DNA of 64,000 bases from Macrocystis pyrifera (taxonomy: Eukaryota > Sar > Phaeophyceae > Laminariales > Laminariaceae). The notes beneath the pieces were generated by a model. The model did no database searches. It had not been told where the DNA came from and saw nothing but the letters and a program-made list of their open reading frames with translations. The position numbers and the translations under genes are program-made. The DNA is taken from contig JASSKH010000031.1 in NCBI GenBank assembly GCA_031763025.1, positions 4,884,904 to 4,948,903 of the forward strand. Direction: 5' to 3'. This document shows positions 11,601 to 19,189 of the stretch, piece after piece (within the stretch, counting starts at the first letter, position 1; the number at the start of each line of letters is the position of its first letter).

Positions 11601-14600
11601 ACTAACTGAAGCACATCGCACACCACAAAGGAGAAAAAGTGATACGTACTTTTACGTACGACGTACGAGAACAGAGTTTATACGTCAATACAGAAGAATT
11701 TCAACCGAGGGAGAGCAGACGCATACGGAGAGGAAACACAGTGTACGTATGGCGTCTCTGATTGGTTCAAGGTTGGCCAAAATCAGTTGAAAGCTAGACT
11801 AAGTAGAAAAAATCAGGTATACCTTGGCTTTTTCGAGCCAAAATCAGTTACAATGACAGCCTGGCCAATAGCAGGGCTCCAGGGGTGTGGTTTGTGCTGG
11901 TTTTTAGCATGTAACTGATTTTGGCCGAAAAGTGGCCAGGTATACCTGATTTTGGCTAAAACCCTTAATATTAATAGCAGTATTCGATGACAATCGACGA
12001 GCAGTGGGAATGAATGCCGAAAACCCCTGTGCGCAATAAAATAAAGGCACGTGTGTGTGTGTTCTTCACATTAAACCGTTCTTCTACTCGTCGACATCCA
12101 GCAAGCCCAGAGTCCGTGCTGATTCTTCACCCTAGAAAGATACGAGCTCTGTGGTCACAGACTACGACACAGAGATAACACACCGTAATGCATTAATAGC
12201 GTACACAATACCATGCCTTCGCACTAGGTGCGGCCGACACAACATACATACATACGCCAGCAACCAAAATACACCATAGAGAAAGAGAAGCAACGAAGAA
12301 ACCAAACCGAAAAAGAACAAGAAAAAGAAAAAGAAAAGGAGAAGAATCCCAAATAAATAAATATAATTGGAAGCCAAAGCTCAGACACATACATACTTAC
12401 CCCGAGCATGAGCCAAAAGGGACGTGCAAGGGGAAAGATACGAGAAGGAAAAAGGGGACTATGCATCCCGGTACCAGAAGCAGAAGGGACGACACCTGTG
12501 ACCACGGCTTGTCCAGAAGATCGCTGGGGGTAAAACCTCCTGAGAAATTTCCCGTAAACTTCCGTCGTCGCATTATGACGCCCTTTTTGGGACCCCTCGA
12601 TAGAGACTACTGACTATTAATATCAATAGAACAACAATGGGCCGCCGGGCGTTGTCAACCATCTACGAGCAGCGCGAGCCGTACGTACCGCGTATATGAT
12701 GAGTTTGGGATCAATGAGACCTCTCTCTGCTGCGATCAGCCATAGACTCTCACCGAGGGCTTGTACGTATGTACGTGTTTGTTTTTCCTCGCTGTTAATC
12801 GTGAACACGCTGATAAAAATCAGCTTGCGCGACGATAGACCTTCGCGACCTCGACATAGGCTCAGCCCATGGCCAACCCGCTTGGTGTCGGGTAAGACCA
12901 AATAGTGTAGACGGCGGCCTCGAAGAATTAGGTGGATCCATGGTCTAGGGGGCGAGAGCTCTTGCCGGCGGCGTCCTACGCTCTTCTCCCAAAACCTGAA
13001 TAAAATCCATTTTTTTTTTGCCGTTCGAGACGGATCGAGAAATTTGTGCATCTGTTTTCTGCACACCAGCGGCCAATCACTTTTTTTATAATACGCCTGG
13101 CCACCAGAGATGTCAATGGACATGTCAAGCAAGGCAAAACGTGCGCTGTCAAGGTGCAGGGCGGTTTTTTTTTTTTCACTAAAACCTAGTGATTTGGGGT
13201 CCAGTCAAGGCATGTCAAGGCAAAGTTGCTGTCTGTCAAGGGGTGAAAGTGCTGTCTCCTGACGTCTATGCCCGCGCCCGCCACATATCACCGGCCATTG
13301 TGTGACCACCATCACCCTACGTAGCCGCCTAGATGAAGGAGGGTCGGATTCCATGACGAGCGCACTCCGGTTAGATTTCATGCAGGACGCAATCGTTCGC
13401 TCAGTTGATGGATGTCTGTCGAGGACTCGGAATCTCGCCGCTTCGAACTGGGCATCCGCCTGAGTTTTTTTTCGAAGATATTCATACATAGCCCAACGAT
13501 CTGCCCCAGAATTGTCTTTCCGAGGATTCTCCAAAAGTTCGGAACCTTTCGTTTGATGATGAATCGCGCTCATACTCGTAGCATCGCTATATCATATATA
13601 TAGCTTGTCTTGAAAAAAATATGCGGGGCATCTTTGAGACAGCAAAGCTTGTTTTTTTTTTTGTAGTGGAAAGTTTGGGTTTCCATTCCTATATCGTTGG
13701 TATTAATATTAATAGTACAGAGTACGAGGTACGTGGGTCTTTTTAAAACCCCTTTAGTACCGGAGTCCCGATTTGGGGACAAACCAGTCTAATTCCAAGT
13801 TATTCGTCCCCAAAAAACGGGACTGCGGTACTAAATTTGTTGATCCCTTCTTTCCACCTGTATGTCCCCCCTTGCATGCCTTGCATCATCGTCTTTTGCA
13901 CCAGCCAAGCACTGCGGCACCCATACTTTCTGAACAAGCCCTTGCCCAAGAGCCCGGACGTGATGCCCACATTTCCGACGAGACATGGCCCGGTGAGATA
14001 CAACAGTACGCGACGCCAATTGAGACGTTGGGAGATAAGATAAGAAATTGGGAGATCGCTTCGGAAACTGACGCATCACTCAAGAAATTTGGAGATAAGA
14101 ATCCCGGTGAGACATAGTATGCGACACCAGTTGAGAAATCGGGAGATGAATTAAGAAATTCAGTACTCGGACACCACTTTAGAAATTGAGAGAACATCAG
14201 AAAACTTCACTCATTTGAACTTGATAGGCCGGTGAGATACGAAATAGGAGGCCACCGAAGAACTTGATACATCACCTAAGAAACTGGGAGATCGCTCAAG
14301 AAATTGGGGCGTCAGTTGAGAAAATTCGTGTCAAGAACCCGGTGAGATGTAGCATGCGACACCAATTGAAAAATCGGGACAGGACTTGAGAAATTCAGTA
14401 CACGACGCCATTTTAGAGCTATTGGGACATCAACGAAAAAAAACTAACAAATTTGGAGTTACTAGCCCAGTGAGATGCATCCGCCACTTAAGAAATTGGG
14501 ACATCCCTTGAAAAATATGGGAGTCAAGTAGCTCGGTGAGATACAGTTAGTACAGCCGTACGCGGCGCCGCTTAAGAACTGGGGCAGCACTTCAGAAACT

Positions 14601-16303
14601 GAGCGTTTCTTATTTGTTAGTCTCGAATTTTGCGCCAAACTTAACTTGAGAACATATTTTCCTACCGTTTTTCGTTCAACATTTTTTTTTTTTTTTTTTT
14701 TTTTACGTTTTGTTCGCGTTCCTGTTTTTGTTCTTGGTGCTGGCGTTGTTTTTTTGTTGGGCGACTTCGCTATTGGTGCTGTTGCTTGCGCTAAGTAAGA
14801 TGTTGCTGTTTCCATTCGGTGGCGCTCTGCTCTTTTCCGTCGATGTTATTTACAAGTACGTGGGTCATATTTTTTTGTTGTTGGTGATGTCTGCATCGTT
14901 GTGCTATTCGTTGCTTGGTGACATTTGGTGGCGCTCTTTTCTTTTCCCGTCAGACTTGGCCACCTAATGGAAAACAGCACATGGCGTAATACTTCGATTT
15001 GCTGTGTTACGGGGGACCATCGTAAATAGTTGGTTGGTGACATTTTGGTGGCGCTCTTTTCTTCCTCCGTCGTACATGGCCACCAAATGGAAAACAGCAT
15101 ATATATGGCGTAATACTTGGATGTGCTTGCTGTATTACGGGGGACCATAGTAAATAGGACCAAATATTGTTGGTAAAAATTGGGAAATATGTAGGTTTTT
15201 GTGTATACCCTAGGTCCTATTTACTATGGACCCCCGTAAAAAATCGTTGGTTTTGCGTATGCTGTTGTCGGTGACTTGACGATCAACAACAACAGCACAA
15301 GAGTTTTACCACATGCTTCAAGGAGATGGTTAGCACCATACTTTCTTTCTTTTTCTTCTGTTGTACATCCCATGTATTGAGATGGTTAGCACCATGGTTG
15401 TACTTTATTTGTTTTCTTTTTTTGTTGTACATCCCATTTATTACGGGGGATCATATAGTAAATAGGACCAAAATGTTGTTAGTAAAAATAGGTGAATATG
15501 TAGGTTTTTGTGTGTACCGTAGGTCCTATTTACCATGATCCCCCGTAGTGTTATCTCCGCTCTTCTTGCTCCTGCTCCCTCCCGGTGGTGACTCAGACAT
15601 GGGGGGCATATAGCACTATTACGGGGGGTCCATAGTTAACGGGACCAAATTTTGTTAGTAAAAATAGGTAAATATATAGTTTTTTATCTACCAAGGTATA
15701 CCATAGGTCCTATTAACTATGTACCCCCGTAATAGGCTCTTCCCCCCCGTTCCCACTACGTACGGAACGTGCCATTTGTGCTTTTTTTTATCGCGAGAAA
15801 GGGCTCAGCACCTTTTTTTTTTTTTTTTCCGCGTCCACTAGCGTCGAGATCGAAATTGTGTGCGAGACAGAGGGGCTACCGCTCTGCTCGTGAATACAAG
15901 GACCGCTTGGTCTTCATGTTTATGTGTAAGCGGTCCTTATATTTACGGCCGAATTGTGTGTGTGTGTTTTTTTTTCTCGTCCTCCGGCGGATTGGTAAAA
16001 AATAAGCTTTAATCCTTTTATTTCGGAGGTCCATAGTTAGTAGGACCTATGGGGTAGATAAAAACCTATATATTTACCTATTTTTACTAACAATATTTGG
16101 TCCTATTTACTATGGACCCCCGTAATAGATAACTTTGTCCCGTTTTGGGGGACAATCCGGTCAAACTCTAAGTGACTTGCCCCGAACACGCGACTGCAAC
16201 ACTAAAAAGGTGAAGCTCACCTCACTTTTATTACGGAGGACCATAGTAAATAGGACCAAATATTGTTAGTAAAAATAGGTAAATATATAGATTTGTATGT
16301 ATA

Positions 16304-16339
<36 letters not shown>

Positions 16340-17921
16340 CATCACTTTTACTTTCCAGCCCACTCGTAGGAGGTTTTACCCTCGACGATCTTCTGGACAA
16401 GCCGTGGTCACAGGTGTCGTCCCTTCTCCCCCCCGGTACGTGCCTTTTAGTTTTTATCGCGCATAGGGTTCAGCATTCCCACTGCTCGTCGATTTTCATC
16501 GAATGTAGCCAACTCACGCTTTCGCGCTTTCCGCTTATCAATTTTTTATGCAAGAAAAAGTCCCTATGAGCATGCACTCGGTGAGACTCGAACTCACGAA
16601 ATTGATCTTGACAGGCTCGCGGACCACCTACCAAGCCACCGGGGACGCTAGGTCCTATTAACTATGGACCCCCGTAACAGTTAGGACCGATGGTTGTGTT
16701 TGGGTCTGTTCGGCTTGGGGTCGGGACTGAAGACTGTTACTGCTGTTCGTCTCGTACACAGGCAGTAACCCTCAAACATTTCCTCGAGTAACGTGGTATT
16801 GATACATTGATACGTAAGCCATCTCCTCATCAACGAACCCCTGCCGAAACCGAACCCCGCCAAAACCAACCAACCGACCTCAATTTGTTTGAGTTGTTTA
16901 CGACTCGTTTATTTGTTTTTGTAGGGGTTTTTTTCCCCCGAAGCCCTTTTTTTTGCTTGTATGCGTGCGTTGTTTTTTTTTGTGAGAGGTGGGTCTAGAG
17001 CTGGTCCGCTGGCTAGAGTTCGCGGCTCGATGGGGACCGCAAAATCAATCGATTTGATTGGTTGGTTTGTAGTCTTGGAGGGGGTTGGGTTGGTTGGTTG
17101 GCTGATCAGTTACGTGTTGATTGGTTTATCGGTATATTGGTTGCCTGGTTGATCTGTGTATTGGTTGGTTGGTTGACCGGTCTGTTGGTTGTCTGGTCGA
17201 TCGATATATTGGTTGGGTGGTTGGTTGCTCGATTGATTGAATGACTGGTTGGTTGAACGGTCAGTCGATCGATTTGATTGGTTGGTTGTTTGGCGGGCGG
17301 AGAGATGAGTTGGTTAGTTGCTTAATCGGTATTGGTGGGTTGTTTAATCGGGTGACTGATTGGTTGGATGATCGAGTATCAATCGATTGATTGATCACTT
17401 GTTATTGATAGATGGACGGATAGACTGGTTGCTGGTCGATCGATGACTGATCGATTGATTTGACTGATTGATACAACGACCGATCTATTGACTGCACCTC
17501 CAACCACCCCGTGCCTGCATTCTTCTGTTTTCGTATTTTCCCCCTCGCGCAGGAGCCGGCGAAAGCGCAAGTACAAACTCAACCCCACGGAAAACTCCAG
17601 CCGCCATCCTTGACAACGACCACCGCCCCAACCAAGACGGCGATAGCGACCGCAATGACCGCAGCGGTGTTCGGTAGCGAAAGCGAGGCCCTCGCAGGGG
17701 ATAGGCCTGACGCGGGGGGGGCTTCTTCTGTTGCCGTCGCCAATAGCACCAGCGTCGGCAGCGGCAGCGGCAGCGGCAGCAGCAGCAGCAGCAGCAGCGC
17801 GGGCGCCGGTGGAGCACATAGAGAAGCGGAATGGGAAGGCGTTAATGAAAAAAAGGGGAGCGGGGTTGGGGCGGGGAAGAAGAGTAGCAGCGTCCCTCTC
17901 CTCAAGAAGCCGAAGCGATAG
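756..17921 (+). CDS. CDK10: CDK10-like cyclin-dependent kinase, 5' partial (nine visible exons)
   Basis: Join 756-794 (tentative), 1615-1827, 2456-2560, 4325-4396, 5010-5174, 6789-6883, 9164-9265, 13905-13992 and 17553-17921, giving about 415 residues to the stop. This is a Ser/Thr kinase of the CMGC/CDK group. Visible landmarks are the cyclin-binding helix PLTSLREI (residues ~25-32), HRDLKMSN (106-113), DFG (126-128), the activation segment [15 protein letters not shown] in place of APE, and [13 protein letters not shown] of subdomain [14 protein letters not shown] and MTPKVVTLWYR resemble CDK10 more than CDK11, which usually has YTPVVVTLWYR. Known CDK10 pairs with a cyclin and acts in the nucleus; that role is inferred here by family. 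The C-terminus is a low-complexity Ser/Gly tail ending in a basic LLKKPKR. The glycine-loop exon is outside the window. The gene converges on FNR. Confidence 0.9.
905..1446 (+). repeat. Module A repeat, near full length, ending in poly(C)
   Basis: It shares the whole arrangement with the copy at 21003-21533: GGTTGGCAACGACACTG, then GCTGTCTCTGGAAGTGGC, GACATGCTCCGTCC, TACGACTACGGCCATGCATGA and a terminal GAGTAC followed by C20. A C-run also precedes it. Confidence 0.75.
1459..1556 (+). repeat. Module B repeat
   Basis: Shared core GCTCCGTCTCGA...GTGGTCAATGGTCAA...CAACAAATGAGTACAC, then a C-rich tail that abuts the acceptor of the exon at 1615. Same orientation as the gene. Confidence 0.7.
1615..1827 (+). 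CDS. CDK10: CDK10-like exon with the PLTSLREI helix
   Basis: 71 codons, phase 0 at both ends, acceptor GCAAG and donor GTGAGG. It encodes the cyclin-interacting alpha-C helix PLTSLREI and the hinge [12 protein letters not shown], both close to CDK10 and CDK11. The acceptor's pyrimidine tract is the C tail of the preceding module B copy. Confidence 0.9.
1875..2060. repeat. GGTCG-rich simple repeat
   Basis: A degenerate run of GGTCGGGTCGG-type units in the intron 1828-2455, followed directly by a module A copy. Confidence 0.5.
2105..2371 (+). repeat. Module A copy with a 43-nt poly(C) tail
   Basis: 3' part of module A, from GACCGCCTCACGAGCG to GGAGTACA, followed by C at 2329-2371. C/T-rich sequence continues to the acceptor at 2454-2455. 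Confidence 0.75.
2456..2560 (+). CDS. CDK10: CDK10-like exon with the HRDLK catalytic loop
   Basis: 35 codons, phase 0/0, acceptor GGCAG, donor GTGTGT. It encodes HRDLKMSN: the proton-acceptor Asp, the Lys and the Mg-binding Asn are all present. Confidence 0.93.
2571..2935 (+). repeat. Minisatellite, about 85-bp units (AGGGCTGTGAG...GGCTGACTAT)
   Basis: About four degenerate units of TTGGTTGGCTAGG...CTAGGGCTGTGAGTCGGCTGAC start within 25 nt of the donor at 2561. A related array sits in another intron of the same gene at 7219-7480. Confidence 0.7.
3060..3765 (+). repeat. Minisatellite, about 70-bp units (GACCGCGGGGTTTGA...)
   Basis: About ten diverged units with core GACCGCGGTTTGACCC, TTGACTGACCGCCC and ACACACTA...CAGTATAAT. 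A single stray unit also occurs at about 41395-41430 in the FNR gene. Confidence 0.75.
4027..4163 (-). repeat. Module B copy bracketed by two poly(G) runs
   Basis: Reverse-orientation module B (4066-4133; GTACTCGTTTGTTGC ... CGAGACGGAGCAC) sits between long G runs on both sides. This shows that the homopolymer bounds the module at both ends. It is antisense to the kinase gene. Confidence 0.7.
4325..4396 (+). CDS. CDK10: CDK10-like exon with the DFG motif
   Basis: 24 codons, phase 0/0, acceptor GGGCAG, donor GTAAGT (consensus). It encodes [11 protein letters not shown] and the first half of the activation segment, ending MQPMTPK. Confidence 0.94.
4418..4526 (+). mobile_element. MITE-1 copy 1
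   Basis: Foldback element with ends near TTACGGGAGACCGTAG and its inverse. It starts 21 nt after the donor of the preceding exon and is one of the more diverged copies. Confidence 0.75.
4729..4834 (+). mobile_element. MITE-1 copy 2
   Basis: TACGGGGGTCCATAG ... CTGTGGACCCCCGTAA, with TA after the right end. It carries the GTCCATAGTTAA variant of the terminal repeat. Confidence 0.85.
5010..5174 (+). CDS. CDK10: CDK10-like exon with WYRCPE and DLWAAGC; GC donor
   Basis: 55 codons, phase 0/0. It encodes [14 protein letters not shown] and [22 protein letters not shown]. The donor is GCAAGA after an exon ending CAAG. The frame continues exactly into LLGAPNE at 6789, so this is a GC-AG intron. A diverged copy of the 3' half lies downstream at 5530-5660. 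Confidence 0.93.
5175..6010 (+). repeat. TTCGG/TTTGG-rich array
   Basis: Degenerate TTTTCGG and TTTTGG units run from the GC donor through most of the intron, interrupted only by the exon-edge copy at 5530-5660. Strongly G/T on the sense strand. Confidence 0.6.
5530..5660 (+). pseudogene. Degraded copy of the kinase exon 3' edge
   Basis: Parallels 5078-5205: GACTCCTGCTTGGCGAGCC and TTGATGCCCGGTA are nearly intact, and the frame still reads [10 protein letters not shown]. The copy continues past the splice site (GTGGCGAGAT against AAGGCAAGAT). There is no AG acceptor at its left edge, so I do not read it as an alternative exon. Confidence 0.8.
6290..6522 (+). repeat. Module A copy with short poly(C)
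   Basis: 3' half of module A (CCTCACAAGCGGTTCTTAG ... GACAATGAGTACAC) and C15. Confidence 0.75.
6711..6731 (+). repeat. CCTG microsatellite
   Basis: About five CCTG units, some 60 nt upstream of the acceptor at 6787-6788. Confidence 0.7.
6789..6883 (+). CDS. CDK10: CDK10-like exon [11 protein letters not shown]
   Basis: 31 codons plus two bases, phase 0 in and 2 out, acceptor ACGCAG, donor GTGAGG. It encodes the conserved [17 protein letters not shown] stretch that follows subdomain IX in CDKs. Confidence 0.93.
7034..7142 (+). mobile_element. MITE-1 copy 3
   Basis: TATTACTGGGGACCGTAG ... CTATGGACCCCCGTAATA. TA flanks on both sides. Confidence 0.85.
7219..7480 (+). repeat. Minisatellite related to 2571-2935
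   Basis: Three units of CTAGGGCCGTGAGCTGGCTGAC plus shared downstream sequence (GTTCGCGGAG...TGCCTTTGTGGC), as after the array in the earlier intron. The two introns therefore share a paralogous block of about 300 bp. Confidence 0.65.
7543..7562 (+). repeat. GT microsatellite
   Basis: About ten GT units followed by a T-run. Confidence 0.8.
7578..7684 (-). mobile_element. MITE-1 copy 4
   Basis: Reverse orientation copy with terminal TTACGGGGGACCACAG and TATGGACCCCCGTAA. Confidence 0.88.
7821..7934 (+). mobile_element. MITE-1 copy 5
   Basis: TA-flanked copy with a small insertion in the right arm (GGCTATGATGGTCCCCC). Confidence 0.88.
8129..8291 (+). mobile_element. MITE-2 copy (short form)
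   Basis: Inverted repeats with arms AGCCAAAATCAGGTATAC and TATACCTGATTTTGGCA, plus an inner pair CCAAAATCAGGTACATGC / GTAACTGATTTTGGC. Strongly alignable to the inverted copy at 11809-11968. Confidence 0.75.
8351..8457 (-). mobile_element. MITE-1 copy 6
   Basis: TA|TTACGGGGGTCCATAG ... CCCCCGTGA|TA. A clear TA target duplication. Confidence 0.88.
8636..8697 (+). repeat. Two long poly(C) runs
   Basis: Two long C runs separated by GGCCA, directly before a module A copy. Confidence 0.9.
8698..9030 (+). repeat. Module A copy
   Basis: Begins CACGTACTGGTACGTAAGGC and ends GATATCGAGTACAC plus C. One site reads TTACTATTAGTAG where other copies read TTAGTAG, a possible TA-flanked scar. C-rich sequence continues to about 9108, 55 nt before the next acceptor. 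Confidence 0.75.
9164..9265 (+). CDS. CDK10: CDK10-like exon YNNLGALLP ... YDPEKRISA
   Basis: Phase 2 in and 2 out, acceptor AATAG, donor GTACGC. It encodes [11 protein letters not shown] and [16 protein letters not shown], the conserved subdomain XI region with the R of YDPEKR. Fragments of its 3' edge recur downstream. Confidence 0.92.
9364..9473 (+). mobile_element. MITE-1 copy 7
   Basis: TATTACGGGGGAGCCATAG ... TATGGTCCCCCGTAA; the right TA is lost. Confidence 0.85.
9830..9915 (+). pseudogene. Degraded copy of the kinase exon 3' edge and donor region
   Basis: GCGACCCCATGGAACGATT ATCTGCCGG against ATGACCCCGAGAAACGAAT ATCTGCCAG, then a shared GCTGGGTCACCTTTTG. The GT of the donor has become GA. 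A fainter partial copy lies at about 9600-9665. Confidence 0.65.
10755..10860 (+). pseudogene. Second degraded copy of the same exon edge
   Basis: GCGACCCCGTAAAACGGAT ATCTATCTGCCA, followed by GTATGT and CAGCTGTTGGGTCGCCC, parallel to 9236-9295. An in-frame TAA is created inside the copied exon part. Confidence 0.65.
10967..12540 (+). mobile_element. SINE-1 copy broken by two insertions
   Basis: Head with a tRNA-like A box (TGGCTTGGTAGG) at 10978 and a B box-like GGTTCAAGTCTC. The body runs to 11110 (AAAGCGTGAGTT), resumes at about 11982 (TTCGATGACAATCGACGAG) to 12063, then again at about 12465 (CGACACCTGTGACCACGGC) to 12540. The first gap is a MITE-2-like element; the second (about 400 bp) is unidentified. 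Confidence 0.65.
11112..11980 (+). mobile_element. MITE-2 long form inserted in SINE-1
   Basis: About 860 bp with inverted ends: AGGGCAAATGCCAAGATCAG on the left and TGATTTTGGCTAAAACCCT on the right, flanked on both sides by TTAATATTAATA-like sequence. No transposase is visible. The right 160 bp is the short MITE-2 in inverse orientation. Confidence 0.6.
12755..13690 (+). repeat. Dispersed repeat C, copy 1
   Basis: Shares with 30837-31490, and inverted with 61080-61910, the blocks CAACCCGCTTGGTGTCGGG, GCCGGCGGCGTCCTACG, ACACCAGCGGCCAAT and GTCGAGGACTCGGAAT. Function unknown; the ORFs across it are not conserved. Confidence 0.6.
13744..13838 (+). mobile_element. MITE-3 copy
   Basis: Palindromic element with arms GAGTCCCGATTTGGGGACAA and GTCCCCAAAAAACGGGACTG, with outer CCTTTAGTACCG / CGGTACTAAA. 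Confidence 0.7.
13905..13992 (+). CDS. CDK10: CDK10-like exon QALRHPYF
   Basis: Phase 2 in and 0 out, acceptor CACCAG, donor GTGAGA. It encodes [19 protein letters not shown], the end of the kinase fold and the flanking tail, giving [13 protein letters not shown] across the splice. It is preceded by a pyrimidine-rich stretch. Confidence 0.9.
13993..14620 (+). repeat. Tandem array that repeats the 5' splice site
   Basis: Units of about 66-128 bp, each containing a copy of the exon/donor junction: CCCG|GTGAGA at 13993 (real), then GT at 14107, 14232, 14342, 14470 and 14536. The shared downstream text is CGACGCCAATTGAGA and AAGAAATTGGGAGAT. Five decoy donors therefore follow the true one. Confidence 0.75.
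14905..15161 (+). repeat. Tandem duplication of about 130 bp that captured a MITE-1 end
   Basis: Two units starting TTGGTGACATTTGGTGGCGC. The first ends at 15030 inside a MITE-1 terminal repeat (TTACGGGGGACCATCG TAAATAG) and the second runs into the complete MITE-1 copy. Confidence 0.7.
15133..15239 (+). mobile_element. MITE-1 copy 8
   Basis: Close to consensus. Its left 27 bp is also present as an orphan end at 15004-15030 because of the tandem duplication. Confidence 0.88.
15437..15547 (+). mobile_element. MITE-1 copy 9
   Basis: ATTACGGGGGATCATATAG ... CCATGATCCCCCGTA; a paired change in both arms (GATC for GACC) keeps the foldback. Confidence 0.85.
15617..15734 (+). mobile_element. MITE-1 copy 10, with an 8-nt internal insertion
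   Basis: TA|TTACGGGGGGTCCATAG ... CCCCCGTAA|TA. At 15690-15699 it reads TACCAAGGTA where other copies have a single TA, an insertion of CCAAGGTA. Confidence 0.85.
15896..15955 (+). repeat. MITE-4-like inverted repeat
   Basis: Arms AGGACCGCTTGG and AGCGGTCCTTATATTTACGG. Related inverted segments occur at 38850-38945 and 55190-55250. Confidence 0.5.
16018..16127 (-). mobile_element. MITE-1 copy 11
   Basis: Reverse copy with right end TATGGACCCCCGTAATA; the left end is worn (TTTCGGAGGTCC). Confidence 0.85.
16138..16209 (+). mobile_element. MITE-3 copy
   Basis: TTTGTCCCGTTTTGGGGG ... CGACTGCAACACTAAAAAGG; the right arm is degraded. Confidence 0.55.
16231..16679 (+). mobile_element. MITE-1 copy 12, split by a SINE-1 insertion
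   Basis: The left part, 16231-16303, stops at GTATACCA and the right part resumes at 16649 with TAGGTCCTATTAACTATGG. The two parts add up to the usual length of ~107 bp. Everything between is SINE-1. Confidence 0.88.
16304..16648 (-). mobile_element. SINE-1 copy inside MITE-1
   Basis: Read on the minus strand: head GTCCCCGGTGGCTTGGTAGG (A box), B box GAGTTCGAGTCTCACC, body, and a long A tail (the T-run from 16306). Nearly identical to the copy at 32072-32403. Confidence 0.85.
17040..17480 (+). repeat. TTGG/ATTG degenerate array
   Basis: About 440 bp of TTGGTTGGTTG and GATCGATTGATTG units, ending 70 nt before the last acceptor of the kinase gene. Confidence 0.75.
17553..17921 (+). CDS. CDK10: CDK10-like terminal exon, Ser/Gly-rich tail
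   Basis: 122 codons and TAG, phase 0 in, acceptor GCGCAG. It begins [13 protein letters not shown], then a Thr/Ala-rich part and a [14 protein letters not shown] tract encoded by GGCAGC/AGC repeats. It ends [12 protein letters not shown], a possible nuclear localisation signal. No homology is recognised; the phase and a 369-nt open frame support it. Another reading frame would stop after 19 codons but needs a shifted acceptor. Confidence 0.7.
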   Translation, partial: EPAKAQVQTQPHGKLQPPSLTTTTAPTKTAIATAMTAAVFGSESEALAGDRPDAGGASSVAVANSTSVGSGSGSGSSSSSSSAGAGGAHREAEWEGVNEKKGSGVGAGKKSSSVPLLKKPKR

Positions 17922-18689
17922 CAGTAGCGGTACGAGCAGTAGTGGATTTTTTTTTGTGATTATTTCGTTTTCCAGTACAGCAGTGCCGGACCCCCGTCAA
18001 GAAAGAGGAAAGCTGGTCCAGGCTGGGTTTCTTATTCATGAATGGGGTGTGCGTGGTACACTAACTGTCAGTATGGCTGCCGAATTTCTCCTTTTTTTTC
18101 CCTGTAAATATCAGCCTGACTCTCATTGTTGATGGTTTTCTTGTTAGGTGTCCTGTCCTACTGTAGGCCCTGTTCATGCTGCTGCTGTGTGCAGTGAAGG
18201 CAGTTTGCCGGGGTTTTTTGTGTGTTTTGTGTATTTTACGTCAAAAGGCTGGCGTGTTTAGGCACTACTTTTTTGTGGTGTATGGCGATTTTTAATGTGG
18301 TGGCAGTAGCAGGAGCAATACGGTAGGTGCTGGGCTACTACTGCATTGCCGAGGGGGGCCCGACAGACGGATAATAACTTGTCTTTTTTTATTAGAGACC
18401 CCAGTAACCTGACGAAATCGTTAGCTAATAGTCGGGAAATAAATGTAATTGTTGGTTTATCCTGTCTATGTATCATGGAAGCCAAACACGAAATCCACAG
18501 TGTACTGGGGTCTTCTGGGGCGCGACGTCCGAGTGTGTCCGTCCGGCTCTAAAAATGCCATGAAACGGTATAAAATTACATTACTGTTTCGTCTAAATGT
18601 GTCACCCGGACTCTAAAAAAAATATCTTAAAAAAGAGTTGTACGCATAATACCGAAGGTTTTTTCCGCCAGTTGACAATCTAATCTTGG

Positions 18690-18962
18690 GGGGAGATAAC
18701 GTTTTTTCTTTCTGCTTTTTTTTCTTCCCATTTATTACCTTCGTCCCTTCTTTTCGCTCTCTCCTATATACATACCTGGTAAGTACTAGCAGTCGTATCC
18801 CAGATCCGGGGTCACATGGCAGGCTCTCCCCCCCCCCCCCCCCCCCCCCAGTCGTATCTCAGATCCGGGGTCACATAGCAGGCTTTTCTTCTCCCCCCCC
18901 CCCCCTCCCCACAACGGTTCGCGCCTTGCGCGTTTATCGCGATTAGACAGACTTCAGCCCTT
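18690..18962 (-). mobile_element. SINE-2 remnant
   Basis: Shares CGGATCTG/CCCGGGTCTGAG-type text, the C/G-rich block and GTCGAC...CGCGAACCGT with the copy at 40925-41302, and has an A-rich tail on the minus strand. A 60-bp internal piece is duplicated around two C runs. No tRNA head. Confidence 0.5.
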
Positions 18963-19189
18963 TCTTCCCTCGTTGACTCGCGGCTAATTACATTTTAACG
19001 CGTAATACCCCCCCGAAAAGGAGTGAGAAACTGGCGGAGCACAGACACCTTCAGGAGAAGCACCAGCCTATAACCCGTTTGTCACGACGTGATTTTATCT
19101 TCAAATCCCGAGTAAGTTTGTACACAAAGTATCACGCCCTCGCACAGATCAGATAGATGATGAGCTAGGTCGTGACCCACGTAGATATT

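Noticed and set aside
13906-13992. MAP kinase identity for the plus-strand kinase
   Set aside because: There is no TxY in the activation loop; PLTSLREI and MTPKVVTLWYR place it in the CDK10/11 branch.
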